Source: Pedobacter sp. L105
GTDB lineage: Bacteria; Bacteroidota; Bacteroidia; Sphingobacteriales; Sphingobacteriaceae
Assembly: GCF_009765875.1 (NCBI RefSeq)
Contig: NZ_LMUP01000004.1
Span: forward strand, 1,031,080-1,095,079
Reading direction: 5' to 3'
DNA: 64,000 nt
This document shows, in pieces, positions 18,728-28,297 of this stretch. Positions within the stretch are counted from its first letter, which is position 1. Every line of letters starts with the position of its first letter. Below the pieces are notes generated by a model. That model ran no database searches. It worked only from the letters and a program-made list of their open reading frames with translations, and was not told the DNA's origin. The translations under genes and the position numbers were made by a program.

Positions 18728-19246
18728 TTATCCGTTAAAAACTTTGTTTAAATCAACACCACGTTGTTGTGCTACTGTGTAAGCATCACGCATCTTTGTT
18801 AAAGCATCAACAGTTGCTTTTACCACGTTGTGAGGATTTGATGAACCTTTTGATTTTGCTAATACATTGTGTACACCAGCACTCTCTAATACAGCGCGCA
18901 TTGCACCACCTGCGATAACTCCTGTACCTACTGCTGCTGGTTTGATTAATACAAAACCACCAGAGAATTTACCGATTTGTTCGTGGGGAACAGTACCGTT
19001 TAACAAAGGAACTTTTACCAAGTTCTTTTTAGCGTCATCGATACCTTTAGCAATTGCTTCTGTAACTTCTTTCGCTTTACCTAATCCGTAACCTACGATT
19101 CCGTTTTCATCTCCAACAACTACGATAGCTGAGAAACTGAAAGTACGACCACCCTTGGTAACTTTGGCAACACGTTGTATACTAACTAAACGGTCTTTCA
19201 ATTCGACCTCGCTAGTCTTAACTCTTTTTATATTGATAGTTGACAT
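18728..19246 (-). CDS. rpsE: 30S ribosomal protein S5
   Basis: S5 lines the mRNA entry tunnel and contributes to decoding accuracy. The 172-residue protein has the N-terminal double-stranded-RNA-like domain ([20 protein letters not shown]) with [10 protein letters not shown], and a C-terminal domain with [20 protein letters not shown]. It is located between rplR and rpmD. Confidence 0.98.
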   Translation of the reverse strand: MSTINIKRVKTSEVELKDRLVSIQRVAKVTKGGRTFSFSAIVVVGDENGIVGYGLGKAKEVTEAIAKGIDDAKKNLVKVPLLNGTVPHEQIGKFSGGFVLIKPAAVGTGVIAGGAMRAVLESAGVHNVLAKSKGSSNPHNVVKATVDALTKMRDAYTVAQQRGVDLNKVFNG

Positions 19247-19264
19247 TCTTATCCTATTTTCAGA

Positions 19265-19618
19265 TTAAAATACTAAACCAGCCTCACGTGCACCTTCTGC
19301 CAGTGATTTAACGCGACCGTGGTATAAATAGCCGTTTCTATCGAAAACAACTTCTTTAATGCCAGCTGCGATTGCTTTTTCAGCTACTAATTTACCTACA
19401 GCTACAGATTGCTCTGATTTGTTTCCATTACCAGAAAAATCTTTTGATAATGAGGATGCTGATACCAATGTGCTTCCAGTTACGTCGTTAATGATCTGCG
19501 CATAAATTCCTTTATTGCTTCTATAAACTGATAAACGTGGACGGTTTTCAGAACCGGTAAGTCTTTTTCTGATTCCTTTTTTTATACGATCTCTACGAGA
19601 TAATTTTTTCCCTGCCAT
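19265..19618 (-). CDS. rplR: 50S ribosomal protein L18
   Basis: L18 binds 5S rRNA and helps attach it to the large subunit. The 117-residue protein begins [19 protein letters not shown] and has [18 protein letters not shown] and the ending [15 protein letters not shown] typical of the family. It is between rplF and rpsE. Confidence 0.98.
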   Translation of the reverse strand: MAGKKLSRRDRIKKGIRKRLTGSENRPRLSVYRSNKGIYAQIINDVTGSTLVSASSLSKDFSGNGNKSEQSVAVGKLVAEKAIAAGIKEVVFDRNGYLYHGRVKSLAEGAREAGLVF

Positions 19619-19623
19619 GATGA

Positions 19624-20181
19624 TTATTTTTTAGAAGCCGATTTACCTGCTTTTCTTCTTAACACTTCTCCTACAAACTTGATACCTTTACCTTTGTAAG
19701 GCTCTGGTGCACGTAATGAGCGTATTTTCGCTGCTACCTGACCAATCAGTTGTTTGTCAATACTTTCTAAAATGATTTTAGGTGTCTGACCTTTTTCTGA
19801 GGTAGTAGTCACTTTAATCTCTTCCGGTAACTGGAATACATAATGGTGAGAATAACCTAAAACAAGATCCAAAGTGTTACCTGTGTTCGTTGCGCGGTAA
19901 CCCACACCAACTAATTCTTGTGATAATTTATAACCTTCTGTAACACCAATAACCATATTGTTAATCAATGAACGGTATAAACCGTGCAATGCTTTGTGTC
20001 TTTTTTGTTCTGTCGGACGTGATACTGTAAGTATTCCGTCTTCCTGACTAACAGTCATTTCTGTATCGACTGCTTGTGTTAATGTTCCTTTTGGACCTTT
20101 TACAGTAACTAAATTAGTTTCATCTACTGTAATGGTTACTCCTGCCGGGATACTAATTGGGGCTCTTCCTATTCTTGACAT
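19624..20181 (-). CDS. rplF: 50S ribosomal protein L6
   Basis: L6 sits near the factor-binding site of the large subunit. The 185-residue protein has two repeats of the same fold: [19 protein letters not shown] leads the first, and the second includes [14 protein letters not shown] and the motif [13 protein letters not shown] near the C-terminus. It is positioned between rpsH and rplR. Confidence 0.98.
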   Translation of the reverse strand: MSRIGRAPISIPAGVTITVDETNLVTVKGPKGTLTQAVDTEMTVSQEDGILTVSRPTEQKRHKALHGLYRSLINNMVIGVTEGYKLSQELVGVGYRATNTGNTLDLVLGYSHHYVFQLPEEIKVTTTSEKGQTPKIILESIDKQLIGQVAAKIRSLRAPEPYKGKGIKFVGEVLRRKAGKSASKK

Positions 20182-20199
20182 TTTGCTATCCTCCTTTAA

Positions 20200-20598
20200 T
20201 TAATAAACGTGACACAAAACTTCGCCACCAATGTTTAGTCTGGCCGCTTCTTTATCTGTCATTACTCCTTTGGAAGTAGACAAGATAGCGATACCTAAAC
20301 CGTTCAATACTCTTGGCATATTATCAACGCCTGCATATTGCCTTAAACCTGGTTTGCTGATACGCGCTAATGTGCGGATCGCAGGTATTTTAGTAATTGG
20401 ATTGTACTTTAAAGCGATTTTAATCGTTCCTTGCACTGTAGTGTCCTCGAACTTGTAGTTGGCAATGTAACCTTTGTCAAAAAGTACTTTCGTAATTTCC
20501 TTTTTAAGATTTGATGCAGGAATTTCTACAATTCTGTGATTTGCCTTAATGGCATTTCTTACCCTTGTAAGATAATCTGCTATTGGATCTGTATTCAT
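20200..20598 (-). CDS. rpsH: 30S ribosomal protein S8
   Basis: S8 binds helix 21 of 16S rRNA and, in E. coli, represses the spc operon through an mRNA mimic. The 132-residue protein starts MNTDPIADYLTRVRNAIKA and has the C-terminal signature SKGVMTDKEAARLNIGGEVL. An unusual 134-bp spacer separates it from rpsN upstream, and that spacer could hold a regulatory site. Confidence 0.98.
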   Translation of the reverse strand: MNTDPIADYLTRVRNAIKANHRIVEIPASNLKKEITKVLFDKGYIANYKFEDTTVQGTIKIALKYNPITKIPAIRTLARISKPGLRQYAGVDNMPRVLNGLGIAILSTSKGVMTDKEAARLNIGGEVLCHVY

Positions 20599-20732
20599 CT
20601 TTATTTAGTTGTGATAGTGGTTTCCTTTCCGAACCATTCGGAGCGACCTTCCATCGGTTAATATTTTTTGTTAAACGTTATAACGTTAGCCATTTACACC
20701 GGGGTGCAACAACTAACGTAAAACGATTTTTT
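20599..20732 (-). promoter_or_regulatory. Structured spacer between rpsN and rpsH
   Basis: This gap is long for a tightly packed operon. It contains a perfect 14-bp palindrome AACGTTATAACGTT (20674-20687) and a short CCGAA/TTCGG hairpin at about 20632-20644 near the rpsH start. No open reading frame or -7 box was found. It may be an RNA control site, for example for S8; this is inference only. Confidence 0.35.
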
Positions 20733-21002
20733 TTACCAGCTTGCTTTAGTAACTCCAGGAATTTTTCCTGCTAAAGCCATATCGCGGAATAATACCCTTG
20801 ATATACCGAAAGTACGCATATAACCACGAGGACGTCCTGTCAATTTACAACGGTTGTGTAAACGTACCGGCGACGAGTTTTTTGGTAACTTGTCTAATCC
20901 TTCGAAATCACCTGCAGCTTTTAATTCTGCACGTTTGTCTGCATATTTAGCTACCAATTTCTGGCGCTTAACTTCGCGAGCTTTTACTCCTTCTTTTGCC
21001 AT
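20733..21002 (-). CDS. rpsN: 30S ribosomal protein S14 (zinc-free type)
   Basis: S14 sits in the 30S head. The 89-residue protein has the basic N-terminal helix ([20 protein letters not shown]) and the C-terminal core [20 protein letters not shown]. The two CxxC pairs of zinc-binding S14 are missing; only one Cys remains, so this is the longer C-minus type. Its ATG overlaps the rplE stop by one base, implying coupling. Confidence 0.97.
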   Translation of the reverse strand: MAKEGVKAREVKRQKLVAKYADKRAELKAAGDFEGLDKLPKNSSPVRLHNRCKLTGRPRGYMRTFGISRVLFRDMALAGKIPGVTKASW

Positions 21003-21574
21003 TATTGCTCTGTATTAGGTGTTTGATTTTTAAACGGTAATCCGAATTGCTTTAACAATTCCAATGCTTCAACATCAGTTGTTGCAGTGGTTACAAAGGT
21101 GATATCCATACCTAAAATCTTAGAGATTTTGTCGATGTTGATCTCAGGGAAGATGATTTGTTCAGTAATACCCAATGTGTAATTACCTTTTCCATCAAAT
21201 CCTTTATCGTTGATACCTTTGAAGTCACGAATACGTGGCAAAGCTACGGAAATTAAACGATCTAAAAACTCAAACATGTTGTTATCGCGTAAAGTTACAC
21301 GTACACCTACCGGCATACCTTTACGTAATTTAAAGTTTGAGATATCTTTTTTAGATTTCGCACCTACTGCCTGCTGACCAGAGATCGTAGACATTTCTAA
21401 AATAGAACTGTCCATAATCTTTTTATCAGTTACAGAGAAACGACCAACACCCTGGTTGATAGCAATCTTCTCTAACTTAGGAACCTGCATTACGCTTTTG
21501 TAATTGAACTTATCTTTAAGTGCAGTTACAATTTCCTCTTTGTATTTAGTCTTTAATCTTGGTATGTAAGTCAT
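21002..21574 (-). CDS. rplE: 50S ribosomal protein L5
   Basis: L5 binds 5S rRNA and contacts P-site tRNA. The 190-residue protein starts [19 protein letters not shown] and shows [29 protein letters not shown] and the ending domain with [18 protein letters not shown]. It overlaps rplX upstream and rpsN downstream by one base each. Confidence 0.98.
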   Translation of the reverse strand: MTYIPRLKTKYKEEIVTALKDKFNYKSVMQVPKLEKIAINQGVGRFSVTDKKIMDSSILEMSTISGQQAVGAKSKKDISNFKLRKGMPVGVRVTLRDNNMFEFLDRLISVALPRIRDFKGINDKGFDGKGNYTLGITEQIIFPEINIDKISKILGMDITFVTTATTDVEALELLKQFGLPFKNQTPNTEQ

Positions 21575-21915
21575 TATTTGATCTCCTCTCCTGATTTTTT
21601 AGATACCCTAACTAATTTCCCATCAGCATTAAGCTTTCTGCCAACACGCGTAGTTTTTCCAGTTTTTGGATCAATTAACGCAACGTTAGAAATATGAAGA
21701 GCAGCTTCTTTTTTAATGATACCTCCGTTTGGAGTAGCAGCATTTGGTTTTGTATGTTTAGATACAAGGTTCACACCTTCTATCAGAATTCTACTTTTAG
21801 TAATCAATACAGAAAGTACTTTACCTTCCTGGCCTCTTGAATCACCAGCGATAACCTTTACTAAATCTCCTTTACGGATTTTAATTTTTGGTTGAACAGT
21901 TACTTTATTTTTCAT
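21574..21915 (-). CDS. rplX: 50S ribosomal protein L24
   Basis: L24 is one of the assembly-initiator proteins of the large subunit. The 113-residue protein contains the KOW motif [19 protein letters not shown] at about residues 15-33, followed by [20 protein letters not shown]. The spacing of 1 bp to rplN and the one-base overlap with rplE fit a compact operon. Confidence 0.98.
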   Translation of the reverse strand: MKNKVTVQPKIKIRKGDLVKVIAGDSRGQEGKVLSVLITKSRILIEGVNLVSKHTKPNAATPNGGIIKKEAALHISNVALIDPKTGKTTRVGRKLNADGKLVRVSKKSGEEIK

Positions 21916-21916
21916 A

Positions 21917-22285
21917 TTATAATACCTCCGGTGCTAATGATACAATCTTCATGAATTGTTTTTCACGCAGTTCTCTCGCCACCGGGCCAAAAATACGTGT
22001 TCCTCGCGGCTCATCCTGAGCATTTAACAAGACTGCGGCATTGTCGTCAAAACGGATATAAGAACCATCTTTACGTCTGATCTCTTTTTTCGTTCTTACA
22101 ACAACTGCTTTAGAAACTGCCCCTTTCTTAATGTTTCCAGAAGGTAATGCGCTTTTCACGGTAACAACGATTTTGTCACCAATAGAAGCGTATCTTTTGC
22201 CGGTTCCACCAAGTACACGGATAACCAATACTTGTTTTGCGCCGCTATTGTCGGCTACGTTTAATCTTGATTCCTGTTGTACCAT
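21917..22285 (-). CDS. rplN: 50S ribosomal protein L14
   Basis: L14 forms inter-subunit bridges. The 122-residue protein matches end to end: [19 protein letters not shown], the [19 protein letters not shown] loop, and the C-terminal [19 protein letters not shown]. It is directly after rpsQ (1 bp gap). Confidence 0.98.
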   Translation of the reverse strand: MVQQESRLNVADNSGAKQVLVIRVLGGTGKRYASIGDKIVVTVKSALPSGNIKKGAVSKAVVVRTKKEIRRKDGSYIRFDDNAAVLLNAQDEPRGTRIFGPVARELREKQFMKIVSLAPEVL

Positions 22286-22286
22286 G

Positions 22287-22541
22287 TTATTTAGCCCTCT
22301 CTAAAATTTCCACTAATCTCCAGTTCTTGTTTTTACTCAGCGGACGAGTCTCCATGATCAGTACTGTATCACCAATACCGCAATCGTTTTTCTCGTCATG
22401 AGCCATAAATTTGGTAGTTTTCTTAACAAACTTACCATAGATCGGGTGTTTCACTTTACGTTCAACTGCAACAACAACAGATTTATCCATCTTATTGCTT
22501 ACTACCAACCCGGTTCTTGTTTTTCTTAATTGTCTTTCCAT
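22287..22541 (-). CDS. rpsQ: 30S ribosomal protein S17
   Basis: S17 is a primary 16S rRNA binder. The start at [11 protein letters not shown] (84 residues) matches the family; an ATG nine codons upstream lies inside the 3' end of rpmC and would add foreign residues. Conserved stretches are [20 protein letters not shown] and the [19 protein letters not shown] signature. Confidence 0.97.
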   Translation of the reverse strand: MERQLRKTRTGLVVSNKMDKSVVVAVERKVKHPIYGKFVKKTTKFMAHDEKNDCGIGDTVLIMETRPLSKNKNWRLVEILERAK

Positions 22542-22554
22542 TTCGACTCTAAAG

Positions 22555-22764
22555 TTATTTAGTTTCACTAGTAGACGCCGCTTTACGCTTAGTCATTTCA
22601 GTATTTAATCTGGCAATGTCTTTTCTTACCTTATTGATACGGGTAGGATTCTCTATAGCCGAAATTGTATGTGCAAATTTTAACTTAACTAAGTTTTCTC
22701 TCTCTTCTGCAATCCTGACTACTAGTTCTTCTTGTGAAAGACCTGTGATTTCTGAGTTCTTCAT
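22555..22764 (-). CDS. rpmC: 50S ribosomal protein L29
   Basis: L29 lies beside the peptide exit tunnel, where chaperones and SRP dock. The 69-residue two-helix protein contains [20 protein letters not shown] and the [20 protein letters not shown] helix typical of L29. It is between rplP and rpsQ. Confidence 0.97.
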   Translation of the reverse strand: MKNSEITGLSQEELVVRIAEERENLVKLKFAHTISAIENPTRINKVRKDIARLNTEMTKRKAASTSETK

Positions 22765-22836
22765 TTTATTAATTTTTATATTTTGGGTCTAGCGGTTATC
22801 ACAACAAGTTATTGACAACATTGACCCCAAAATTTT

Positions 22837-23259
22837 TTATGCCTCTACGTAATCTCTACGTACTACAAATTTTGTTTGGATTGGTAATTTCTGAGCAGCT
22901 AATCTCATCGCTTCTTTAGCAACTTCTAAAGATACGCCTTCAGCTTCAAAAATGATGCGTCCTGGTCTTACAACTGCTACCCAGTATTCAGGAGCACCTT
23001 TACCTTTACCCATACGTACTTCGGCTGGTTTTTTAGTTACCGGTTTGTCCGGGAATATTCTAATCCACACCTGGCCTTCACGTTTCATGAAACGAGTTAC
23101 CGCAATACGGGCTGCCTCTATCTGACGACTGGTAATCCAGGTCGCCTCTAAAGATTTTATCCCGAAAGACCCGAATGACAATTCAGCACCACGTGTTGCT
23201 AAACCTTTCATTCTGCCCTTTTGCATCTTTCTGAACTTCGTTCTTTTTGGCTGTAACAT
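22837..23259 (-). CDS. rplP: 50S ribosomal protein L16
   Basis: L16 contacts the A-site tRNA elbow. The 140-residue protein starts [19 protein letters not shown] and has [20 protein letters not shown] and [20 protein letters not shown]. It is positioned between rpsC and rpmC. Confidence 0.98.
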   Translation of the reverse strand: MLQPKRTKFRKMQKGRMKGLATRGAELSFGSFGIKSLEATWITSRQIEAARIAVTRFMKREGQVWIRIFPDKPVTKKPAEVRMGKGKGAPEYWVAVVRPGRIIFEAEGVSLEVAKEAMRLAAQKLPIQTKFVVRRDYVEA

Positions 23260-23297
23260 TTTATTTTAATATTATCGTTAAACGATCTGTTGACTAA

Positions 23298-24170
23298 TTA
23301 TTTACGAGGACCTCTGTTAGGAGTGTTTCCGCCTCTGTTATCTCTACCTGGACCGCCTTGACCCGGACCACCCTGACCTGGACCTCTTCCGCCACGACCA
23401 CCGGCACCGCCTTTGTTGTCGTTTCTTCTGTCGCCACCGCCACGGTTATCTCTGTCTCTGCCGCCTGCACCAAAAGCACCTTCAGGTCTGCCACCTTTAC
23501 CAGGAGCATTACTTACTGCACCAATGTTTGGAGAAAGATCACGTTTACCGTAAACTTCACCTTTACAGATCCATACTTTAACACCAATCTTACCATAGGT
23601 AGTTAATGCCTCAGCTAATGCATAGTCAATATCAGCACGGAAAGTATGCAAAGGAATTCTTCCTTCTTTGTACTGCTCGTTACGAGCCATCTCTGCTCCG
23701 CCTAAACGACCTGAAGTCATTATTTTGATACCTTCAGCTCCCATACGCATCGTTGATGCGATAGTTGACTTCATGGCTCTACGGAAAGAGATCCTTGCCT
23801 CTAATTGTTTTGCTACACCTTCTGCTACCAGTTGTGCATCAAGCTCAGGACGTTTGATCTCAAAAATGTTAATCTGAATCTCTTTTTTTGTAAGTTTCTT
23901 TAACTCTTCTTTGATCTTATCAACCTCAGCTCCTGCTTTTCCGATTACGATACCCGGACGGGCAGTGTGGATAGTTACAGTGATACGTTTTAACGTACGT
24001 TCGATAACTACTTTAGCTACTCCTCCTTTTGCGATACGCACAGAAAGGTATTTTCTTATTTTTTCGTCCTCAACTAATTTGTCAGCATAGTTGTTGCCAC
24101 CGAACCAGTTAGAGTCCCATCCTCTGATGATTCCTAACCTGTTACCTATTGGATGTGCTTTTTGTCCCAT
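23298..24170 (-). CDS. rpsC: 30S ribosomal protein S3 with RGG-like C-terminal tail
   Basis: S3 shapes the mRNA entry channel. Residues 1 to about 220 are a standard S3: [20 protein letters not shown], the KH RNA-binding domain with [20 protein letters not shown], and the C-terminal domain with [20 protein letters not shown]. From about residue 225 to 290 an extension of about 65 residues is made almost only of Gly, Arg, Asn, Asp, Gln and Pro, with repeated GGPGQ and GGRG units. Such RGG-like tails are disordered and bind RNA; the role here is unknown. Confidence 0.97.
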   Translation of the reverse strand: MGQKAHPIGNRLGIIRGWDSNWFGGNNYADKLVEDEKIRKYLSVRIAKGGVAKVVIERTLKRITVTIHTARPGIVIGKAGAEVDKIKEELKKLTKKEIQINIFEIKRPELDAQLVAEGVAKQLEARISFRRAMKSTIASTMRMGAEGIKIMTSGRLGGAEMARNEQYKEGRIPLHTFRADIDYALAEALTTYGKIGVKVWICKGEVYGKRDLSPNIGAVSNAPGKGGRPEGAFGAGGRDRDNRGGGDRRNDNKGGAGGRGGRGPGQGGPGQGGPGRDNRGGNTPNRGPRK

Positions 24171-24175
24171 TTCTA

Positions 24176-24538
24176 CTAATTAGTTTGAGTTTCAACGTTT
24201 TTACTATCTACTATCAAAGTTACATGGTTAGAACGTTTACGTATTCTATAACCACGACCTTGAGGTGCTGGTCTCAGTCTTTTCAACTGACGGCCACCGC
24301 CAACCATTACTGTTTTCACAAATAACTGGTTTTCTTCAGGGCGAGAACCTTCATTTTTTTGTTCCCAGTTTTTGATCGCAGATAACAAAAGTTTCTCAAC
24401 TCTTATTGCTGCATCTTTATTGGTGAATTTCAAAATATGTAATGCTTTCTCAACACGCTCACCTCTGATAAGATCTACAACCAAACGCATCTTACGTGGT
24501 GAGGTTGGACAATTGTTTAATTTCGCTACTGCTTCCAT
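24176..24538 (-). CDS. rplV: 50S ribosomal protein L22
   Basis: L22 lines the exit tunnel; its long loop is a site of macrolide-resistance changes in other bacteria. The 120-residue protein contains [20 protein letters not shown] and the tunnel loop [20 protein letters not shown]. It is between rpsS and rpsC. Confidence 0.98.
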   Translation of the reverse strand: MEAVAKLNNCPTSPRKMRLVVDLIRGERVEKALHILKFTNKDAAIRVEKLLLSAIKNWEQKNEGSRPEENQLFVKTVMVGGGRQLKRLRPAPQGRGYRIRKRSNHVTLIVDSKNVETQTN

Positions 24539-24545
24539 CTCTTAA

Positions 24546-24812
24546 TTATTTTTTCTTTTCAGAGTGACCCCTAAATGTTCTGGTTGGAGCAAACTCTCCC
24601 AGCTTGTGACCAACCATGTTTTCTGTTACGTATACCGGTATAAATTTATTACCGTTATGCACTGCAAATGTATGACCCACAAAATCTGGTGAGATCATCG
24701 ATCTGCGTGACCAAGTTTTAATGACAGACTTTTTGCCTGAATCATTCATAGAGACTACTTTCTTCTCTACGTTGTGGTCAATATAAGGTCCTTTTTTAAT
24801 CGAACGAGCCAT
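24546..24812 (-). CDS. rpsS: 30S ribosomal protein S19
   Basis: S19 forms a complex with S13 in the 30S head. The 88-residue protein starts [19 protein letters not shown] and contains [20 protein letters not shown] and [15 protein letters not shown], the family signature. It overlaps rplB by one base. Confidence 0.98.
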   Translation of the reverse strand: MARSIKKGPYIDHNVEKKVVSMNDSGKKSVIKTWSRRSMISPDFVGHTFAVHNGNKFIPVYVTENMVGHKLGEFAPTRTFRGHSEKKK

Positions 24813-25636
24813 TATTTCTTCCTTTTCTCTATGATGAAACGATTTGAGTATTTTTTAAGTGTACGGGTCTTGAAGCCTTTAGAATATAGACCATTCCTTG
24901 AGCGTGGCTGACCACCTGATGAACGACCTTCACCACCACCCATAGGGTGATCGACAGGGTTCATCGCAACCGGACGTGTTCTAGGACGACGTCCTAACCA
25001 ACGTTTACGACCTGCTTTACCTAATACTTCATTTGCATGATCTGAATTGGAAACTGCTCCGATTGTTGCTAAACAAGTAGTTAAGATAGATCTTACCTCG
25101 CCTGATGGCATTTTCAATGTTGCATATTTACCATCACGTGCTGCTAACTGAGCATAAGCACCAGCACTACGTGCTAATTGTGCTCCACGTCCTGGCTGTA
25201 TTTCAAGATTGTGTACAATTGAACCTAACGGAATGTTAGCTAATTTTAAAGTATTTCCAACTTCTGGAGTTGCTGTATCTCCCGATACTACTTTTTGCCC
25301 TACTTGCAACCCTTCAGGTGCAATAATATAACGCTTCTCACCATCTGCATAATGTAATAATGCGATGCGTGCTGTACGGTTAGGATCGTATTCAACAGTA
25401 GCTACTGTTGCAGGAATATCAAACTTATCACGTTTAAAATCAATTAAACGGTAAGATTTCTTGTGACCACCGCCCATGTAGCGCATAGTCATCTTTCCTG
25501 TATTGTTACGTCCTCCCGATTTTTTAGAAGAAACAACCAATGATTTTTCGGGCTTGGTTGCTGTAATCTCCGAGAAATCAGCCCCAACTCTAAAGCGGGT
25601 TCCCGGAGTGACTGGTTTAAATTTTCTTAAGCCCAT
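24812..25636 (-). CDS. rplB: 50S ribosomal protein L2
   Basis: L2 is a large, highly conserved protein needed for subunit joining and peptidyl transfer. The 274-residue protein has [10 protein letters not shown] near the start, the OB and SH3-like central domains, and the C-terminal signature [20 protein letters not shown], whose His is important for activity. It is located between rplW and rpsS. Confidence 0.98.
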   Translation of the reverse strand: MGLRKFKPVTPGTRFRVGADFSEITATKPEKSLVVSSKKSGGRNNTGKMTMRYMGGGHKKSYRLIDFKRDKFDIPATVATVEYDPNRTARIALLHYADGEKRYIIAPEGLQVGQKVVSGDTATPEVGNTLKLANIPLGSIVHNLEIQPGRGAQLARSAGAYAQLAARDGKYATLKMPSGEVRSILTTCLATIGAVSNSDHANEVLGKAGRKRWLGRRPRTRPVAMNPVDHPMGGGEGRSSGGQPRSRNGLYSKGFKTRTLKKYSNRFIIEKRKK

Positions 25637-25659
25637 AGTTATAAATAATTCAATTCTTA

Positions 25660-25950
25660 TTAAATATTCGCGTAATAGTCAATCGTTTCGCCTGCTGCCA
25701 GGGTTACAATCGCTTTTTTGTATTTCGGGCTACGTCCCGTTACTAAACCACCTTTTGTATTTCTTGATTTTAATTTTCCGTTTACAATCATAGTATTGAT
25801 TGCAAGGATATTAACACCATACATTTTTTCGATAGCTTGTTTAATCTGCAGCTTGTTTGCTTTGTGTTCAACTTTGAAAGTAAAGCGGCTTGATTTTTCC
25901 GTTAAAGCCGAAGCTTTTTCGGTTAATATTGGTTTCTTTAAAAATTCCAT
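25660..25950 (-). CDS. rplW: 50S ribosomal protein L23
   Basis: L23 is at the exit tunnel and is the docking site for trigger factor. The start at [12 protein letters not shown] (96 residues) is preferred over an ATG four codons earlier that would lie within rpl[27 protein letters not shown] and [13 protein letters not shown] are typical. It abuts rplD with a 1-bp gap. Confidence 0.96.
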   Translation of the reverse strand: MEFLKKPILTEKASALTEKSSRFTFKVEHKANKLQIKQAIEKMYGVNILAINTMIVNGKLKSRNTKGGLVTGRSPKYKKAIVTLAAGETIDYYANI

Positions 25951-25951
25951 A

Positions 25952-26581
25952 TTATTTGGCAAATGCCTCCTCCAATGATTTAACAGTATTTGCAGTCAAC
26001 AAAAGTTTACCACAGTTTAATACATCATAAGTATTTAACTGATCAGCTGTAATTACTTTTACTTTCTGAATGTTTCTGCTTGATAAATAGATATTGTTAT
26101 CCTGTACAGGTAAAACCAGCAAAGTTTTTTCACCAGTTAAGCTTAACGCATTAACTAAGTTGATGTAATTCTTAGTTTTAATTGAATCAAAAGTAAAATC
26201 TTCTAAAACAAGGATGTTTTTATCCTGAGCTTTGTATGACAACGCAGATTTACGTGCCAGAGATTTTAATTTTTTGTTCAGTTTAAAACTGTAATCACGT
26301 GGTTGAGGACCGAATACACGACCACCACCATTAAACAATGGAGATTTGATACTACCCGCACGGGCACCACCAGTTCCTTTTTGTTTGTACAATTTGCGGG
26401 TTGAACCTGCAATTTCGTTACGTTGCTTAGATTTGTGTGTTCCTTGACGTTGGTTAGCCAAATACTGTTTCACATCTAAATAAATCGCATGATCGCTAGG
26501 TGTTACACCAAATACCGACTCAGGAAGTTGCACCTTGGCACCTGTCTCTTTTCCTGAAATGTTTACTACATTAACTTCCAT
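25952..26581 (-). CDS. rplD: 50S ribosomal protein L4
   Basis: L4 has a loop that reaches into the exit tunnel, and in E. coli it also represses the S10 operon. The 209-residue protein carries the loop [19 protein letters not shown] and [20 protein letters not shown]. It is immediately after rplC, 4 bp apart. Confidence 0.98.
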   Translation of the reverse strand: MEVNVVNISGKETGAKVQLPESVFGVTPSDHAIYLDVKQYLANQRQGTHKSKQRNEIAGSTRKLYKQKGTGGARAGSIKSPLFNGGGRVFGPQPRDYSFKLNKKLKSLARKSALSYKAQDKNILVLEDFTFDSIKTKNYINLVNALSLTGEKTLLVLPVQDNNIYLSSRNIQKVKVITADQLNTYDVLNCGKLLLTANTVKSLEEAFAK

Positions 26582-26585
26582 CTGC

Positions 26586-27203
26586 TTACTTGTCTAAGAT
26601 TACGTAAGAACCTTTAGCTCCTGGAATGGAACCACTAACTACAACAAGATTTTGATCAGCATAAACTTTCAAAACCTGTAAGTTCTGAACTTTTACTCTG
26701 TCGCCACCCATTCTGCCTGCCATACGCATACCTTTAAATACACGTGCAGGATAAGATGCAGCACCCAATGAACCCGGAGCACGCATTCTGTTGTGCTGAC
26801 CGTGAGTTTGACCACCAACACCGGCAAATCCATGACGTTTCACAACACCCTGGAATCCTTTACCTTTTGATGTACCAACAACATCCACAAAATCGCCTTC
26901 AGCAAAAATGCTTACCGTTACTGTATCACCTAAACTTACAGGCTCTTCAAAAGGTTCGAATTCTACTAATTTACGTTTTGGGGTAGTGTTTGCTTTCGCA
27001 AAATGGCCCATAAGAGGTTTGGTCGTGTTTTTTTCTTTAGCTTCACTGAAGCCCAATTGCACTGAAACGTAACCGTCTTTCTCTTCGGTCTTAACCTGTG
27101 TAACAACACAAGGCCCAGCTTCGATCACCGTACAAGGAATGTTTTTTCCTTCGGCGTCGAAAATGCTGGTCATTCCTACTTTTTTTCCAATAATACCTGA
27201 CAT
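26586..27203 (-). CDS. rplC: 50S ribosomal protein L3
   Basis: L3 is an early assembly protein near the peptidyl transferase centre. The 205-residue protein starts [19 protein letters not shown] and contains [20 protein letters not shown] and [17 protein letters not shown]. It is the first gene of this ribosomal block. In the usual bacterial order rpsJ would lie just upstream, but here rpsJ is 8.5 kb away behind an inserted uptake locus, and a separate promoter drives rplC. Confidence 0.98.
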   Translation of the reverse strand: MSGIIGKKVGMTSIFDAEGKNIPCTVIEAGPCVVTQVKTEEKDGYVSVQLGFSEAKEKNTTKPLMGHFAKANTTPKRKLVEFEPFEEPVSLGDTVTVSIFAEGDFVDVVGTSKGKGFQGVVKRHGFAGVGGQTHGQHNRMRAPGSLGAASYPARVFKGMRMAGRMGGDRVKVQNLQVLKVYADQNLVVVSGSIPGAKGSYVILDK

Positions 27204-27228
27204 TTTCTTTTTTTAATTTAACACCCAT

Positions 27229-27246
27229 CGAAGCAGTAGGGCTTCG
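27229..27246 (-). promoter_or_regulatory. Small hairpin in the rplC leader
   Basis: CGAAGC/GCTTCG form a 6-bp stem with a 6-base loop inside the predicted leader of about 70 nucleotides upstream of rplC. It could be an autoregulatory site or only a stabilising stem. Confidence 0.35.
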
Positions 27247-27280
27247 TTCAAGGTGGATACACTTTCCCTTTTCGGGAGGG

Positions 27281-27312
27281 CAAAAATAAGAAAGAAATCT
27301 TAATTTTCAAAT
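27281..27312 (-). promoter_or_regulatory. Promoter of the rplC ribosomal operon
   Basis: The minus strand carries TTTG (27312-27309), a 20-base AT-rich spacer and TATTTTTG (27288-27281), matching the Bacteroidota -33/-7 pattern. The -7 box ends 77 bp before the rplC ATG. The arrangement closely matches the rpsL promoter at 39107-39137. Confidence 0.75.
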
Positions 27313-27595
27313 AGTTAGCGAATTATTTTTTCAAATAAATGCTATTATTTCACGACTATTCCGATAACAGCCGGTTAAAGTCAGTTTTGAGCTATCAGCT
27401 TAGCAGTCAAACTGATCAATATAAAGAAAGAATTGACTGCTTTATCCGCAGGCTTCAATTTCATATGCGAAAAAAGCCGCTACTAAAACACCAATTATGA
27501 ATTCTAATAACGACATTGGCCGCGGATATATTATCCGCAATTAAACAGCCAACAAAATTTAAATATCATTGTTAAATTAGTATAAAATTAAAAAA
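27313..27595. other. Non-coding spacer between rplC promoter and coiled-coil gene
   Basis: With the rplC leader this is part of the only gene-free stretch above 300 bp (27204-27595). I see no convincing reading frame, RNA gene or insertion-sequence end. It contains a 7-bp inverted repeat GCGGATA/TATCCGC (27522-27538) and an AT-rich run before the gene at 27596, which presumably contains that gene's promoter, though no TAnnTTTG box is clear. Confidence 0.5.
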
Positions 27596-28225
27596 ATGAA
27601 CAAATTAATACTGCTATTCTTCACCCTGGTCGCCTTTAACCTTTCTGTAAAACAAGCCGTTGCACAGGACAGTACCACCGTAGTTCCAAATAGTACTATT
27701 GTAGATCCAAGCCTTAAAGGACAGTATGAAACACTCTTATACAGGTCTAAGGTTTATTATGGATTTAAGTTGATCAACCCTTATAAACTAACCGTGTTCT
27801 ATAAAAACGTTGCAGACTCTATCCGGGCTGAGCGCTCCATCAGGAAAAAAACAGAAGCACGCCTTACCGAACAGAATGCGGTAATTACAAAACTGAATGG
27901 CGAAATTAAAGGCAATGAGAGCTCACTGGCCTCTTCCAATTCAAAGATAGATGAGATAAGTTTCCTGGGGATTGCCTTCAGCAAATCATCTTATAACACC
28001 CTGGTTTGGTCAATCATTGTATTACTGGCATTAGCATTGGCCTTCGTCATCATCAGATCAGCAAAAGGTATACAGGAAGCAAAATACAGAACCGGACTTT
28101 ACGAAGAAATTTCACAGGAGTACCAGACTTATAAAACTAAAGCTAATGAGAAAGAAAAGAAATTAGCGCGCGAATTGCAGGATGAACGCAATAAACTGGA
28201 AGAATATAAAAACCGTGGTATATAA
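27596..28225 (+). CDS. Coiled-coil single-pass membrane protein, Bacteroidota-specific family
   Basis: The 209-residue protein has a cleavable signal peptide (about residues 1-24, ending AVAQ). A predicted coiled coil follows at about 80-125 (RSIRKKTEARLTEQNAVI and onward). A transmembrane helix is at about 140-158 (VWSIIVLLALALAFVII), followed by a charged cytoplasmic coiled tail rich in Lys and Glu. Similar proteins in this phylum are, from memory, often labelled tRNA (guanine-N1)-methyltransferase, but no methyltransferase motif is visible, so that name should not be used. It is convergent with susD and shares its terminator region. Function unknown. Confidence 0.75.
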   Translation: MNKLILLFFTLVAFNLSVKQAVAQDSTTVVPNSTIVDPSLKGQYETLLYRSKVYYGFKLINPYKLTVFYKNVADSIRAERSIRKKTEARLTEQNAVITKLNGEIKGNESSLASSNSKIDEISFLGIAFSKSSYNTLVWSIIVLLALALAFVIIRSAKGIQEAKYRTGLYEEISQEYQTYKTKANEKEKKLARELQDERNKLEEYKNRGI

Positions 28226-28234
28226 ATTCTGGTT

Positions 28235-28270
28235 AAAAAAGCCCATCACTAGTTTTACCTGGTGATGGGC
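28235..28270 (-). terminator. Terminator of the susC-susD unit
   Basis: The stem GCCCATCAC/GTGATGGGC is followed on the minus strand by six T residues. On the plus strand no T run follows, so it mainly ends the susD transcript. Confidence 0.85.
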
Positions 28271-28297
28271 AATAAATTTACAAATAAGTTCAGGAAT

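Noticed and set aside
23294..23606. Frames in the Gly-rich end of rpsC on both strands
   Set aside because: Val/Thr-rich translations are shadows of the repetitive RGG-like tail.
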